The position numbers and the translations under genes are program-made. A DNA stretch of 64,000 nucleotides from Roseivirga thermotolerans. Its GTDB lineage: Bacteria; Bacteroidota; Bacteroidia; Cytophagales; Cyclobacteriaceae. The stretch spans positions 62,001-126,000 of the forward strand of contig NZ_BNAG01000004.1 in NCBI RefSeq assembly GCF_014653175.1, given 5' to 3'. A model generated the notes under the pieces. It did not search any database. It worked only from the letters and a program-made list of their open reading frames with translations, and was not told where the DNA came from. Positions 16,224-24,802 of this stretch are shown here, piece after piece (position 1 is the stretch's first letter; every line of letters starts with the position of its first letter).

Positions 16224-16322
16224 CCTTCCACCTGTGACCTTTTTCTAAGGTTACGTCATATGCTCGAAAAATGAAGAAGCCCACAGGGCATACTAAAACT
16301 AAAAACAGAGTAATAACTAATT

Positions 16323-16928
16323 ATGAAAACCAAGTACACATTTATCAGTGCATTGTTTATTGCCATTATTGGCCTTTCATCTTGTGCTGAGCTGCCTCAG
16401 GCAGAAGTAGACGCTGCTAATGCTGCTATTGAGCAGGCAAAAGCTGCAGGTGCCGATGTTTATGTAGCCGATCAATTCCAGGCGCTTAACGATTCTATGG
16501 CCGTTGCTATGACTAGCCTTGAAGAGCAAAAATCTAAATTCTTCAAGAACTACAGCAAAACCGTAGAGAAGCTAAACGCTGTAACTGAAATGGCCGGACA
16601 AGTGACTGCTAACACCAACGAAGCTATTGAGTCGTTGAAAGCAGAAATCGAGTTTGCCATTACAGAGGTTCAAAACCTGGTGGTTGAAGGCAGAAACTTA
16701 ATTAGCGAAGCCCCAAGAGGTAAAGAAGGCGCAACTGCCCTTGTTGCCATCAAAGCTGAGCTAGATGTAATTGAGTCTGCTGTAAACGAGTCAAACGCCA
16801 TGTATCAGAACGGTGAGTTGAAACCAACCATGGAAAAACTTAGCGCTGCCAGAGAAAAGGCAAGTGCCATAAATACAGAATTAACAGAAGTGATCAGCAA
16901 ATACAAAACTGCTTCTAACAGAAAGTAA
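16323..16928 (+). CDS. Alpha-helical lipoprotein (DUF4398-like)
   Basis: A 201-residue lipoprotein (signal ending LSSCAEL) whose mature part is almost wholly helical and rich in Ala, Glu and Lys, as in periplasmic coiled-coil proteins. Its start (AEVDAANAAIEQAKAAGAD, then a QFQAL block) is DUF4398-like. The segment FFKNYSKTVEKLNAVTEMAG aligns by eye with LLLRNFKTVEQHAQKAAQIA of the next gene product, where the same helical region is fused to an L,D-transpeptidase. It is therefore probably a cell-wall-associated partner of those enzymes. A terminator follows, so it may also be expressed on its own at a high level. Confidence 0.75.
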   Translation: MKTKYTFISALFIAIIGLSSCAELPQAEVDAANAAIEQAKAAGADVYVADQFQALNDSMAVAMTSLEEQKSKFFKNYSKTVEKLNAVTEMAGQVTANTNEAIESLKAEIEFAITEVQNLVVEGRNLISEAPRGKEGATALVAIKAELDVIESAVNESNAMYQNGELKPTMEKLSAAREKASAINTELTEVISKYKTASNRK

Positions 16929-16950
16929 TGTATTTGTAATTGGTTGAAGG

Positions 16951-16988
16951 TCCCCGGAAAGGCTTCGGCCCCAAGGGGATTTTTATTA
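16951..16988 (+). terminator. Intrinsic terminator after the helical lipoprotein gene
   Basis: TCCCC (16951-16955) pairs with GGGGA (16975-16979), with a GG...CC-rich inner stem between them, followed by TTTTTATT. It starts 22 bp after the stop codon. Confidence 0.65.
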
Positions 16989-16992
16989 TAAG

Positions 16993-17121
16993 ACAGTTGG
17001 CTAAGTCTCGGAGACTGGCAATTGCTTCATCGGCTACCATTTAGGTGGTTTAAGGTTGACGAAGCATGTGAAGTTGGGGTAGTTTCTGAGGCAACCCACT
17101 TTTCGAGATTTAGCCAACTGT
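16993..17121. repeat. 129-bp element bounded by 18-bp inverted repeats
   Basis: ACAGTTGGCTAAGTCTCG (16993-17010) is repeated inverted as CGAGATTTAGCCAACTGT (17104-17121), 17 of 18 bases complementary. Inside lie a second inverted pair (TGCTTC and GAAGCA) and a short palindrome AGTCTCGGAGACT at the left edge. No target duplication is visible. It could be a small non-autonomous element or a structured leader of the L,D-transpeptidase gene that starts 24 bp downstream. Confidence 0.6.
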
Positions 17122-17144
17122 TTGCTTTTTAGAGAGGTGCGTTC

Positions 17145-18239
17145 ATGAAGTTGAAAAGGTTGTTTTTGGCCATAATGGCCCTAATTATTCTCACAGTTGT
17201 TCTAAGAGTGATTTTCTTGCCGAAGCCCCCCGTACAAGTGTTGGAGGCAGCCCGCGAAAAGATTTCACAGGCCGAAAAACAGAAGGCTGGTGCATATGCC
17301 ACACGGCAGTTGCAACAAGCTACGGCTCATTACGATTCGGCCATGACCGGCTGGACACAGCAAAACAGGCGTTTTCTGTTGCTAAGAAATTTTAAAACCG
17401 TAGAGCAGCATGCCCAAAAAGCAGCTCAAATAGCCGAACAAGCGGCAAATACAGCCTCGCAAGCCGCTAAAAAGGCGCTGAATGCTTATCTCCACAGGCT
17501 GGCATCTGTAGAAAATCAGTTAAGACAATTCGATACTCAATTCAAGCATTTGCCACTCGGCAAGGAAGAAGTAAAGCTTTTGGCAAGTAGTAAGCTGGTT
17601 CAACAAGAACTTAACAATGCCCTGGCTCAGGATAATCTGGAAGCACTCGAGAAAAGACTTGATAAACTGGAAAAAGATACGCGCCAACTTTCAGAAAGGG
17701 CAAAAAAACTGGTGGCTGAACTGGAACAAGAAATTCCGCAGTGGAACAGGCTGGTAAACCAAGCCATAGAAGAGTCCAAAAGAAAGGGTACAGCTCTTTT
17801 GGTGGTGGAAAAGTATGAGCGAAAATGCACCATATACAAAGCCGGCAAAGCTGTGGCCAGCTACAAGGTAGAGCTGGGTGCCAACTGGATGGGAGACAAG
17901 CTGAAGGCCGGTGATAAAACAACCCCGGAAGGTCATTACAAAGTCGTTCGCAAAAAGAAGAACGGACAAACCCGATACTACAAAGCGTTATTGCTCGATT
18001 ATCCCAACGAGGAAGACAAAAAGCGATTTAAGCAAAACAAGGCCAATGGCCTAATACCCGCCAATGCCTCTATTGGCAACCTGATTGAAATACATGGCGA
18101 TGGAGGTAAGGGGATTGACTGGACCGATGGTTGTATTGCCCTGGAAAACAAGGATATGGATAAGATTTTTGATGCTGTTGTAGAAAATACCCCTGTAGTA
18201 ATTGTAGGGGCTTTAACCGTGCCCGGAAAGGGTAAATAA
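17145..18239 (+). CDS. L,D-transpeptidase (YkuD) with N-terminal helical domain
   Basis: L,D-transpeptidases cross-link peptidoglycan through 3-3 bonds or attach proteins to it, in the periplasm. This 364-residue protein has an N-terminal membrane anchor (residues 6-25), a long helical/coiled-coil region (about 30-215) related to the preceding lipoprotein, and a C-terminal YkuD domain (about 222-358). The active-site block is intact: H317 in IEIHGDGG and the nucleophile C330 in WTDGCIAL; the residue two before the cysteine is Asp rather than the usual His. The gene ends one base before the next L,D-transpeptidase. The helical part probably places the catalytic domain within the cell wall. Confidence 0.9.
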   Translation: MKLKRLFLAIMALIILTVVLRVIFLPKPPVQVLEAAREKISQAEKQKAGAYATRQLQQATAHYDSAMTGWTQQNRRFLLLRNFKTVEQHAQKAAQIAEQAANTASQAAKKALNAYLHRLASVENQLRQFDTQFKHLPLGKEEVKLLASSKLVQQELNNALAQDNLEALEKRLDKLEKDTRQLSERAKKLVAELEQEIPQWNRLVNQAIEESKRKGTALLVVEKYERKCTIYKAGKAVASYKVELGANWMGDKLKAGDKTTPEGHYKVVRKKKNGQTRYYKALLLDYPNEEDKKRFKQNKANGLIPANASIGNLIEIHGDGGKGIDWTDGCIALENKDMDKIFDAVVENTPVVIVGALTVPGKGK

Positions 18240-18240
18240 T

Positions 18241-18888
18241 ATGATTACAAAAGTTCATAAATCAGTTTGGATATCGGCTTCTGTGGTGGCTGTATTTGTA
18301 GTACTGTTCAACTTGCAGCCTCTTGCCATTGCCTTGGCCACCATCAGTTGGTCGCCCGGTGTAAGTGATTCAACACTGATGGCTTTAGAGCATACGGGCC
18401 AAAAAGAACTCAAAGAACTCGATCAGAAACTGAGGGCAAATGTTCCCAAAGGACACTACCTCGTAGTGAATAGTACGGTCAACGAGTTTTACCTATACAA
18501 AGGAGAACAAATGGTGAAGAAAGACATTTGCTCTACCGGTAGTTATGTGCTGCTCAAAAAAAGCGAAAAAGAAAAGTGGATGTTCAAAACTCCTAAAGGA
18601 GAGTTTAGGATTAGGAATAAAACCAAAGATCCGGTTTGGAAAAAGCCAGACTGGGCCTTTGTGGAAGAAGGGCTGCCGGTACCATCGGCCAATCACCCAT
18701 CTCGTTTCGAATATGGAGTATTGGGCGACTATTCTCTGAGCCTGGGCGATGGATACCTCATTCATGGCACCTTGTTTCAGCGATTTCTGGGACTTCCTGT
18801 CACCCATGGTTGTATTCGTCTCGATGACGAAAACCTTGAGCTGGTTTATAAGTCGCTGCCCATGGGGTCCAAGGTGTTTATATTCTAA
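18241..18888 (+). CDS. L,D-transpeptidase (YkuD), short form
   Basis: A 215-residue membrane-anchored enzyme: one transmembrane segment (about 9-32), a short linker and a YkuD domain (about 70-215). The catalytic motif is canonical: H175 in LIHGTLFQ and H189-G190-C191 in VTHGCIRLDD. It lacks the long helical region of its upstream neighbour. The start is the ATG one base after that gene's stop codon, so translation is probably coupled. The neighbouring genes suggest a dedicated wall-remodelling operon with two active enzymes of different reach. Confidence 0.92.
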   Translation: MITKVHKSVWISASVVAVFVVLFNLQPLAIALATISWSPGVSDSTLMALEHTGQKELKELDQKLRANVPKGHYLVVNSTVNEFYLYKGEQMVKKDICSTGSYVLLKKSEKEKWMFKTPKGEFRIRNKTKDPVWKKPDWAFVEEGLPVPSANHPSRFEYGVLGDYSLSLGDGYLIHGTLFQRFLGLPVTHGCIRLDDENLELVYKSLPMGSKVFIF

Positions 18889-18892
18889 AAAA

Positions 18893-19681
18893 ATGAGTCT
18901 GTCAATAATCCGGTCAATGAAACACAAACGTACCGCTTTGGTGGTGGGAGTTGGCCTATGCCTGATACTTTTGGTTACATTGGCTCAATGGGTAATGGCA
19001 CCTATACATAAGCTGAATGATTGGGAAAAGCCCATTGAAGCATCTCGTGCAAAGAATGAGCCTTGGCCGGTTAATACGGCTCCCTTGGACTCCCTTCAAC
19101 GTGAACTGGCTCTAAGAAAGGCTCTCTTGGAATTGCCGAAAAAGGACTCTATTCATTTGCTAATTAACCTGGCAGACAGCAGTATTAACCTGTTTATGAA
19201 TGGATTAACCATCTACCAGGCAAAAGCCACCGCCATTGAGGTTGACCCACTGATAAAGCGACTGAACACATCGGTATATTGGGCACAGTGGAGTATTCCT
19301 CGAAAAACAGTCTTCTCGCAAGCAAACATTGTAAAGGAGCCTGTGATCGAAAAGGTGGCTCCCAAAACTCAGGAAGAGTTTTTGGCTTCTGTAACTTCTC
19401 CCGACTCGTTAATCTACGACCCGGCTTTCGTGCACCTTGCCTTAGACAATGGCACACAGCTTATTTTAAGCGATGAGGCCAACAAGTTTGGAGGGAGAAC
19501 AGGACGTAAGCTATACTCGGCCTATCGTTGGAGGAGGAGAGGGGTATTTCTAAAATCGGTGATTACATTCAGCCAATATACGTACGAGCCCAAAGTTTAT
19601 CTGGAAGCTGAAAACAAAGCTTTAACCGCTATATATAGAGCCCTTCCTGAACAGCCCAAAGTAGTGATCTACTATCGTTGA
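18893..19681 (+). CDS. Membrane-anchored protein resembling an L,D-transpeptidase without the catalytic motif
   Basis: A 262-residue protein beginning four bases after the previous stop codon; the frame is open further upstream but overlaps the transpeptidase gene, so the ATG at 18893 (or 18917, MKHKRTAL) is preferred. It has one N-terminal membrane segment and an extracytoplasmic region. IHLLINLADSSINLFMNG resembles the first strands of YkuD domains, and its neighbours are two such enzymes, but no HG(x)nHGC block is present. It may be an inactive paralogue acting as a regulator or scaffold, or an unrelated protein. The family is not recognised with certainty. Confidence 0.65.
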   Translation: MSLSIIRSMKHKRTALVVGVGLCLILLVTLAQWVMAPIHKLNDWEKPIEASRAKNEPWPVNTAPLDSLQRELALRKALLELPKKDSIHLLINLADSSINLFMNGLTIYQAKATAIEVDPLIKRLNTSVYWAQWSIPRKTVFSQANIVKEPVIEKVAPKTQEEFLASVTSPDSLIYDPAFVHLALDNGTQLILSDEANKFGGRTGRKLYSAYRWRRRGVFLKSVITFSQYTYEPKVYLEAENKALTAIYRALPEQPKVVIYYR

Positions 19682-19687
19682 TGTCTA

Positions 19688-20926
19688 TTATTTGCGCAGT
19701 ACCCGCTTCACCAATGGCCCAATGGTGAGGCCTTGGCCGATAATGGAGAAAACCACAATGACATAGGTTACGGTTAAGAATAGCTCCCGCTCCATTTCAG
19801 GCTGCAGAGATAGAGCCAATGCTATAGAGATACCTCCGCGTATTCCGCCCCAGGTCATAATAAGATCGGTTTTAGGAATAAACTCCAACTTCTTATTGAA
19901 AAGCATAATTGGACCCTTCAGGGCAATGTATCGCGCAATCAGCGTAATAGGAATGGCTAGTATTCCGAGTAAAATGTACTCTCCGTTAATTACCACAATT
20001 AATAGCTCGAAGCCAATGAGTACAAAGAGAATGGCATTCAGAAATACATCGACCAATTCCCAAAACTTATCCACGTAGTTTTGGGTAGTATCGGACCAGG
20101 CAATTTCTGGCGATTTGTTGCCTATGAAAATTCCGGCCACTACTACGGCAAGAGGCCCTGAAAAGTGTACGTAATGAGCAATGGTATAAATACCCATTAC
20201 AAGCGCAAGGGTAATCATTACCTCCGTTTCGTAATGGTCAATCGTGCGCATAATTTGAAAACCCAGCCAGCCAAGTACCAAACCCAGAGCAATACCACCA
20301 AACACTTCTTCGAAGAATAAAAGACCAACTTCTTCGGCTTCTACTGAGGCAATACCTTTTTGGGCAATGGCGAAAATAACAAGGAAAACCACTACGCCTA
20401 CGCCATCATTGAAGAGCGATTCGCCCACAATTTTAATCTCGAGTTTCTTGGGTGCTTTAGCGTCTTTTAATATGCCCAATACAGCAATAGGGTCGGTAGG
20501 AGATATAAGTGCACCAAACAAAAGGCAATAGATGAATTCAATGGGGTGGCCAACTGCTTGCGTAACAAAATAGAAAATACCCCCAATTATAAAAGTTGAA
20601 GTGATTACCCCAAATGTGGCGAATAGCATTATTGGCCAGCGCTGTTTGGAAAGCTCATCCAGTTTGGTGTGCAGTGCTCCGGCAAAGAGCAGGAAACTCA
20701 GCATTACTTCGAGCAATACAGTTTTGAAATCTATAGATTGAATTAGCTGTTTAGACTGCTCCAGTATACTATGATTGAACTGCCCCAGGGCCAGAATAAC
20801 CAGTGTAAAACACATGGCAATAATCATCAGGCCAATGGTAAAGGGTAGTTTTAGGAAGCGGGTGTTTATGAATGCGAAAGCAGCAGAGAGTACCGTAAGA
20901 ATGGTGATGATTGCAAAAATATCCAT
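19688..20926 (-). CDS. Na+/H+ (or K+/H+) antiporter, CPA1 family
   Basis: A 412-residue membrane protein with about twelve hydrophobic helices that exchanges monovalent cations for protons. The CPA1 signatures are clear: [11 protein letters not shown] (D145) and [14 protein letters not shown] (D174, the ND pair of the cation site), and [13 protein letters not shown] near residues 360-380. There is no cytoplasmic regulatory domain at the C-terminus, and the length is that of the minimal NhaP type. Ion selectivity cannot be read from the sequence. It is convergent with the L,D-transpeptidase cluster (six bases between stops) and lies downstream of the inverted 183-bp repeats. Confidence 0.92.
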   Translation of the reverse strand: MDIFAIITILTVLSAAFAFINTRFLKLPFTIGLMIIAMCFTLVILALGQFNHSILEQSKQLIQSIDFKTVLLEVMLSFLLFAGALHTKLDELSKQRWPIMLFATFGVITSTFIIGGIFYFVTQAVGHPIEFIYCLLFGALISPTDPIAVLGILKDAKAPKKLEIKIVGESLFNDGVGVVVFLVIFAIAQKGIASVEAEEVGLLFFEEVFGGIALGLVLGWLGFQIMRTIDHYETEVMITLALVMGIYTIAHYVHFSGPLAVVVAGIFIGNKSPEIAWSDTTQNYVDKFWELVDVFLNAILFVLIGFELLIVVINGEYILLGILAIPITLIARYIALKGPIMLFNKKLEFIPKTDLIMTWGGIRGGISIALALSLQPEMERELFLTVTYVIVVFSIIGQGLTIGPLVKRVLRK

Positions 20927-21049
20927 AGGTTGTGCAATGGTTTAGACCTATGGCAAAATAAGTTGTTTGCTTCATATTGCCCAACGGCTTTATTGAATTG
21001 TGTGCAAATCACGCTTGAGCCTAGATATCGGATTTTCAAAACTTGGCGC

Positions 21050-21457
21050 TCCCTTCACGTCCCAGTTTTCCCCTTCCCGACTTTAGGGAGGGATCTGCCA
21101 AGCCTAAACATTGGGTAGATGCTTCGACTCCGCTCAGCATGGAAAAGGAGAAGGCTAGAGATTACCGATGCACAAAGCCAGATGGTAAAATATGGAAACA
21201 CGGCTTCACGCCACTAGCTTCATGCTTCCCGCCTTTAACTCGCAGCTCTTTTTCCCATCCCGACTTTACGGAGGGATCTGCCGAAGTGAATCTCATTAGA
21301 TAGATGCTTCGGCTTCGCTCAGCATGGAAAAGGAGAAGGCTGGAGATTGCAGATAGCCCGAAGTCAGGTGTTGGATTATGGAAACACGGCTTCACGCTAC
21401 TAGCTTCATGCTTCATGCTTCACGCTTCACGCTTCATACTTCCCGCTTCCCGCCCCC
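21050..21457 (-). repeat. Two inverted copies of the ~183-bp intergenic repeat
   Basis: The stretch between the antiporter start and the AsmA-like gene (20927-21457) holds two copies of the unit seen at 15.5-16.2 kb, on the other strand: CTAGCTTC (the complement of the marker GAAGCTAG) lies at 21214 and 21400, and blocks CTTCCCGACTTTAGGGAG and GCTTCGACTCCGCTCAGC match. The far end decays into short runs of CTTCATG, CTTCACG and CTTCCCG. The first ~120 bases (20927-21049) show nothing beyond the antiporter leader. Confidence 0.85.
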
Positions 21458-23083
21458 TCAATCCTGCATCACTAATTGATAAATAAGCTTGGGTAGAACG
21501 CCCTGGGCAAATCCGTCAATCAGTCCTCCGGCATATAAATCGAGGTGATCCTTGTAGGGCGGTCGCTTATAAGAGTAGCTGATGGTTAAAGGTTCGCCCT
21601 GCTTATCGGTTTTGTTGCTGCCACGAACCAATAGGTTACCCAAACCAGACTGCAACCACCGTTTATCATTGGCTCTATTAGTCAACGAAAATTTAAAATC
21701 AGAATAGCGGAGAGTCATTTGGCCCTGGTTTAGCAAGGTGCCTCCCGTACCACTAAAAGCTATATGTTCAAGTGTGCCGTTTTCCATCTGCACACGGGTC
21801 AAATTGGCAATGAGCGGATTGAGCGCAGTAAATTTCATAGATTCAATTTCCCCATTGTAACTGTGTTTTTCCGGAGTAGAAAGGGGGAGGTTCAGTTGTA
21901 ACCAAAAGGCCGATGCGTTCATAAAGCGTCCATTAAACTGTGCCTGAATAGTGGTGCGCTGTCGTGTATTTATTGGTGCTATTAGAGCATTCAACCGACT
22001 GAGTACCAGGTTGCCGGGTTGTACCTCATTGCTGTATATCCGGTAGTCTATATGCCCGTCTATTATCTGCACGCTATCTAATTCAACCTCAAGGGGCAGA
22101 GCGAGCAATGATTCATGAAACAGCCGTTTGTATTGGTTTTCATTGAGCGGAAGACTCTTGTGACGATGAATAGTCACCCGCGGCTTGTAGAGTTTTAGGG
22201 AACTACCATCAATGGACTGCCGATTTTTGAGTGTCCTGAAATTATCGGAGTGGTAAACCATAGAATCGGTAGTGATTTGGAAAACCGACCTTCGGTACTT
22301 CGAGTGGGCAGCCATTTGAACCGGATTGCCTTGAGGTTCCATGCTAAGCCCGAGGCAACGCAGTACCTCTTTCTGGTAATCGAAGTGCATCTGATCGATG
22401 GAATAGCTGTATTGCCCATCACGAGGTTTCATTTTTAGCTTCTTGAGAGCCAGTTTGAACTGGTCTAAAGTAGCCGAATGCAGAAAATTAAGGTTAGATT
22501 CAATGTTAAGGTTTAGGTTCTCGATTGTCAGATCCAGTTGTTGCCCTGTCCCTAGGGTATCGCGGTGGTTGCGATCGGCCAAAAAAGAAGCCTTTCCTTC
22601 TTTTATGTTTAGTTTGCCTACTACAATATGCCTAATGGGCTGTGATGTTTCCTTTTCAGTATGGTTGGTTTTTGCCTTGGAATCATCGGTCACAAAGAAT
22701 ATCATTTCCGGTCTGTCTATCTCTATTCGTCCGGTCTTAATGGTCGATCCAAAAAGGAGTTCAAACACATTGATTTCTAATACATCGAGCTTTTCTGCCT
22801 TAAAGAAAAGGGGAGGATGAAGCGAGCCTACCGAGTGGCTGCTGGTGTCGGATCGAAAGGTGACGCCTTGGTATTGCACATTAAACCCCGAAGTAGAAAG
22901 GGAGGTAGCGCTCTTTTGGAAAGTGAGCGTGTAGAATCCGCCAAAGGTGGTTTTAATCTCTTTTTTGAGTTGATTGTTGACTATGCCTTTGAGAAAAAAC
23001 GTGGCAAATATGACTAAAAGCCCCACAATAATCAGTAGCGAAATACCAATGCGTTTCAGTGTTTTTCTCATGGGGCTGTTCAT
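21458..23083 (-). CDS. AsmA/DUF748-like envelope protein
   Basis: A 541-residue protein with one N-terminal membrane segment (RIGISLLIIVGLLVIFATFF) and a long extracytoplasmic beta-rich part of the kind seen in AsmA-like proteins, which are thought to bridge the periplasm and move lipids or influence outer-membrane assembly. Supporting features are repeated short strand pairs such as VVGKLNIKEGKASFL, LDSVQIIDGHIDYRIY and a closing TISYSYKRPPY. The reading frame is open to a TTG at 23092; the ATG at 23083 (MNSPMRK) or 23071 (MRKTLKR) is more likely. The distant family call rests on pattern, not on a firm motif. Confidence 0.7.
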   Translation of the reverse strand: MNSPMRKTLKRIGISLLIIVGLLVIFATFFLKGIVNNQLKKEIKTTFGGFYTLTFQKSATSLSTSGFNVQYQGVTFRSDTSSHSVGSLHPPLFFKAEKLDVLEINVFELLFGSTIKTGRIEIDRPEMIFFVTDDSKAKTNHTEKETSQPIRHIVVGKLNIKEGKASFLADRNHRDTLGTGQQLDLTIENLNLNIESNLNFLHSATLDQFKLALKKLKMKPRDGQYSYSIDQMHFDYQKEVLRCLGLSMEPQGNPVQMAAHSKYRRSVFQITTDSMVYHSDNFRTLKNRQSIDGSSLKLYKPRVTIHRHKSLPLNENQYKRLFHESLLALPLEVELDSVQIIDGHIDYRIYSNEVQPGNLVLSRLNALIAPINTRQRTTIQAQFNGRFMNASAFWLQLNLPLSTPEKHSYNGEIESMKFTALNPLIANLTRVQMENGTLEHIAFSGTGGTLLNQGQMTLRYSDFKFSLTNRANDKRWLQSGLGNLLVRGSNKTDKQGEPLTISYSYKRPPYKDHLDLYAGGLIDGFAQGVLPKLIYQLVMQD

Positions 23084-23193
23084 AGGCGCCAAAACTATGC
23101 AGTTTGCTCATGCCACTGGCTTTGTCAACTTAAAGCCGATATTCTGAAAGGTACTGAAAAGCAAAAGTTTGTCAAAGCTCATTATCTTGAGCT

Positions 23194-23940
23194 ATGAACC
23201 TGAAAAAAAGACTGCAGCAGGGAGAAACACTATTGGGTACGCTATTGAGCCTGCCTTCTCCTGAAATAGCTGAGATAATGAGCCAGGTGGGCTTCGATTG
23301 GTTGTTTATCGACCTTGAGCACGGGCCGCATGGAGTTTTGGAGTTGCAACGGATGCTTCAGGCTATGAAACCGGAATGTAGCGCTCTGGTGCGGGTGGCG
23401 GAGCTGAGCGAGGCTAGTATTAAAAAGGTGCTCGATACGGGGGCTGCAGGCATTATTGTACCGAAAGTCAATTCGGTCGAGGAGGCTGGACGAATTGTTT
23501 CTTATGCCAAATACCCAACGAAAGGGGTGCGCGGAGTGGGTGCGGCTCGTGCCCATGGCTATGGACTTAGCTTTAAGGAGTATGTAGAAAAGGCCAATGA
23601 GCAAACGCTGGTGATTATTCAAATAGAGCACCCCGAAGGGGTGAATCACATCAATGAAATAGTGGAGGTTGAAGGGATTGATGTGGTTTTTATTGGGCCT
23701 TATGATCTTTCTGCCAGTTTTGGAGTGGCCGGGCAAGTAGAGCATGCGCTGGTGAAAGTAGCCATCGATAAAGTTGAAAAAGCTTGTGATAAAGCAGGAA
23801 TTCCCATGGGCTACTTTGGTACTACTCCGGAGGCGGTTAAACCTTTCAGGCAGAAGGAACGCTACCAACTTATTGCCTGCGGAACAGATATCGGATTTTT
23901 GATTGAAAAAGGGAAAAGTGTTTTAAAAGAGTTAGGCTAA
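23194..23940 (+). CDS. HpcH/HpaI-family aldolase
   Basis: A 248-residue class II aldolase of the 2,4-dihydroxyhept-2-ene-1,7-dioate or 2-keto-3-deoxy sugar acid type, which splits a 2-keto-4-hydroxy acid into pyruvate and an aldehyde in the cytoplasm. The active-site blocks are complete: FIDLEHGPHG (catalytic H43), R67 in LVRVAE, PKVNS, RGVGAARAHGYG, IIQIEHPEG (E145) and IGPYDLSASFG (D171, metal ligands), and GTDIGFL at the end. The true substrate cannot be deduced; no sugar-acid or aromatic pathway genes adjoin it, although a ketoglutarate-semialdehyde-type dehydrogenase lies at 55.4 kb. The gene stands alone. Confidence 0.93.
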   Translation: MNLKKRLQQGETLLGTLLSLPSPEIAEIMSQVGFDWLFIDLEHGPHGVLELQRMLQAMKPECSALVRVAELSEASIKKVLDTGAAGIIVPKVNSVEEAGRIVSYAKYPTKGVRGVGAARAHGYGLSFKEYVEKANEQTLVIIQIEHPEGVNHINEIVEVEGIDVVFIGPYDLSASFGVAGQVEHALVKVAIDKVEKACDKAGIPMGYFGTTPEAVKPFRQKERYQLIACGTDIGFLIEKGKSVLKELG

Positions 23941-24021
23941 GTCAAGATTCATTTTTAGAAAGTCAACAGCAGAGTTGTGGCGGTTAGTAAGTATAAAAAC
24001 CTCTACTGCGGAATATGTCTT

Positions 24022-24441
24022 TTAGGCCATAAAACTCTGGCTTTCTTCTTGAATATCTCTTAGAAGTGAATTTGCCCCAAGGAACATTCCAAAGGGAATA
24101 CATATACCAAATAGTTCGTGGAGTTTACTGGAGTCTATTGCATCAAAAATGGTTAGAATCCCAAAAGAAGCAGAACCAAGTATGCCGAAAATTGCGAAAA
24201 GTTTAAGCATAATTAACAAGGCTACTTTATTGAATTTGTTTAGTAATCTAACCTTGGTTGTGAGCTTGTAAATTAGAGCGAAGTAGTAGTAGAGCATGTG
24301 ATATCCGAGGTTAATGAGAATAGCCTCAAAGAGCCTGCCTGAAATATCGCTATTCCTCGAGAAGATTAAATGCATGACACTCAACGATAGGTTTACGTAT
24401 CCAATAACTCTATGATAATTTTTAATCTCTGATTTAGTCAT
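24022..24441 (-). CDS. Small multi-spanning membrane protein, unknown function
   Basis: A 139-residue protein with about four hydrophobic segments (near residues 11-27, 40-60, 74-98 and 115-130) and a polar tail (RDIQEESQSFMA). I recognise no family. The codon use is more AT-rich than the flanking genes. Its start codon is only about 26 bases from the left edge of the miniature transposable element at 24467-24686, so the element occupies its promoter region and may supply or disrupt the promoter. Confidence 0.6.
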   Translation of the reverse strand: MTKSEIKNYHRVIGYVNLSLSVMHLIFSRNSDISGRLFEAILINLGYHMLYYYFALIYKLTTKVRLLNKFNKVALLIMLKLFAIFGILGSASFGILTIFDAIDSSKLHELFGICIPFGMFLGANSLLRDIQEESQSFMA

Positions 24442-24466
24442 GAAGTGATTTACGAGTTGTGTGTTG

Positions 24467-24686
24467 TTAATTTAACCTGAGTTCGATGTACGAAAAGAAC
24501 GTCATGCCGGAAAAACAGGTCTTAAACTCTCAAAAAGGACTGGTTTATCCGGTATCTCAACAGAGTCTAAATGAGATTGCGGATATTTTCCTTTGCGTAT
24601 GTAAAGTTTTCAGAGGAAAATTCCGCAATGACGTCCTAAGAAGGGAGATTTTACTACTTACTTACATCGAACTCAGGTTAATTTAA
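24467..24686. mobile_element. MITE: 202-bp element with 15-bp terminal inverted repeats and 9-bp target duplication
   Basis: The element runs from 24476 to 24677. Its ends are the perfect inverted repeat CCTGAGTTCGATGTA (24476-24490) and TACATCGAACTCAGG (24663-24677). Both sides carry the identical 9-mer TTAATTTAA (24467-24475 and 24678-24686), as expected for a target-site duplication. Inside are nested inverted segments: ACGTCATGCCGGA against TCCGCAATGACGT, and ATTGCGGATATTTTCC against GGAAAATTCCGCAAT, so the strand can fold into a long hairpin. No transposase is encoded; a 66-codon frame inside is not a gene. Ends starting near CTGA with 9-bp duplications recall IS4-type elements, a tentative link. 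Confidence 0.8.
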
Positions 24687-24802
24687 GTGGTTGTTCTAAC
24701 CAAATCGGGAGAATAATGTAGCCGGGTGGTATTGCATAGGCATACATGGGGTCTAAAACAACCGGTGTTTTGTTTTTCTAGAAATGGTGAAGCTCTCGCC
24801 TT

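Noticed and set aside
18749-18892. Extended N-terminus for the third cell-wall protein
   Set aside because: It overlaps the L,D-transpeptidase gene by about 140 bases; the ATG at 18893 directly follows that gene and starts before the membrane segment.
23242-23868. 208-codon antisense frame within the HpaI-type aldolase
   Set aside because: The aldolase has a complete active site; the antisense frame has none.
24486-24686. Short open frame of 66 codons inside the miniature element
   Set aside because: It lies within the inverted-repeat element, overlaps both its ends and has no homology features; the element itself explains the frame.
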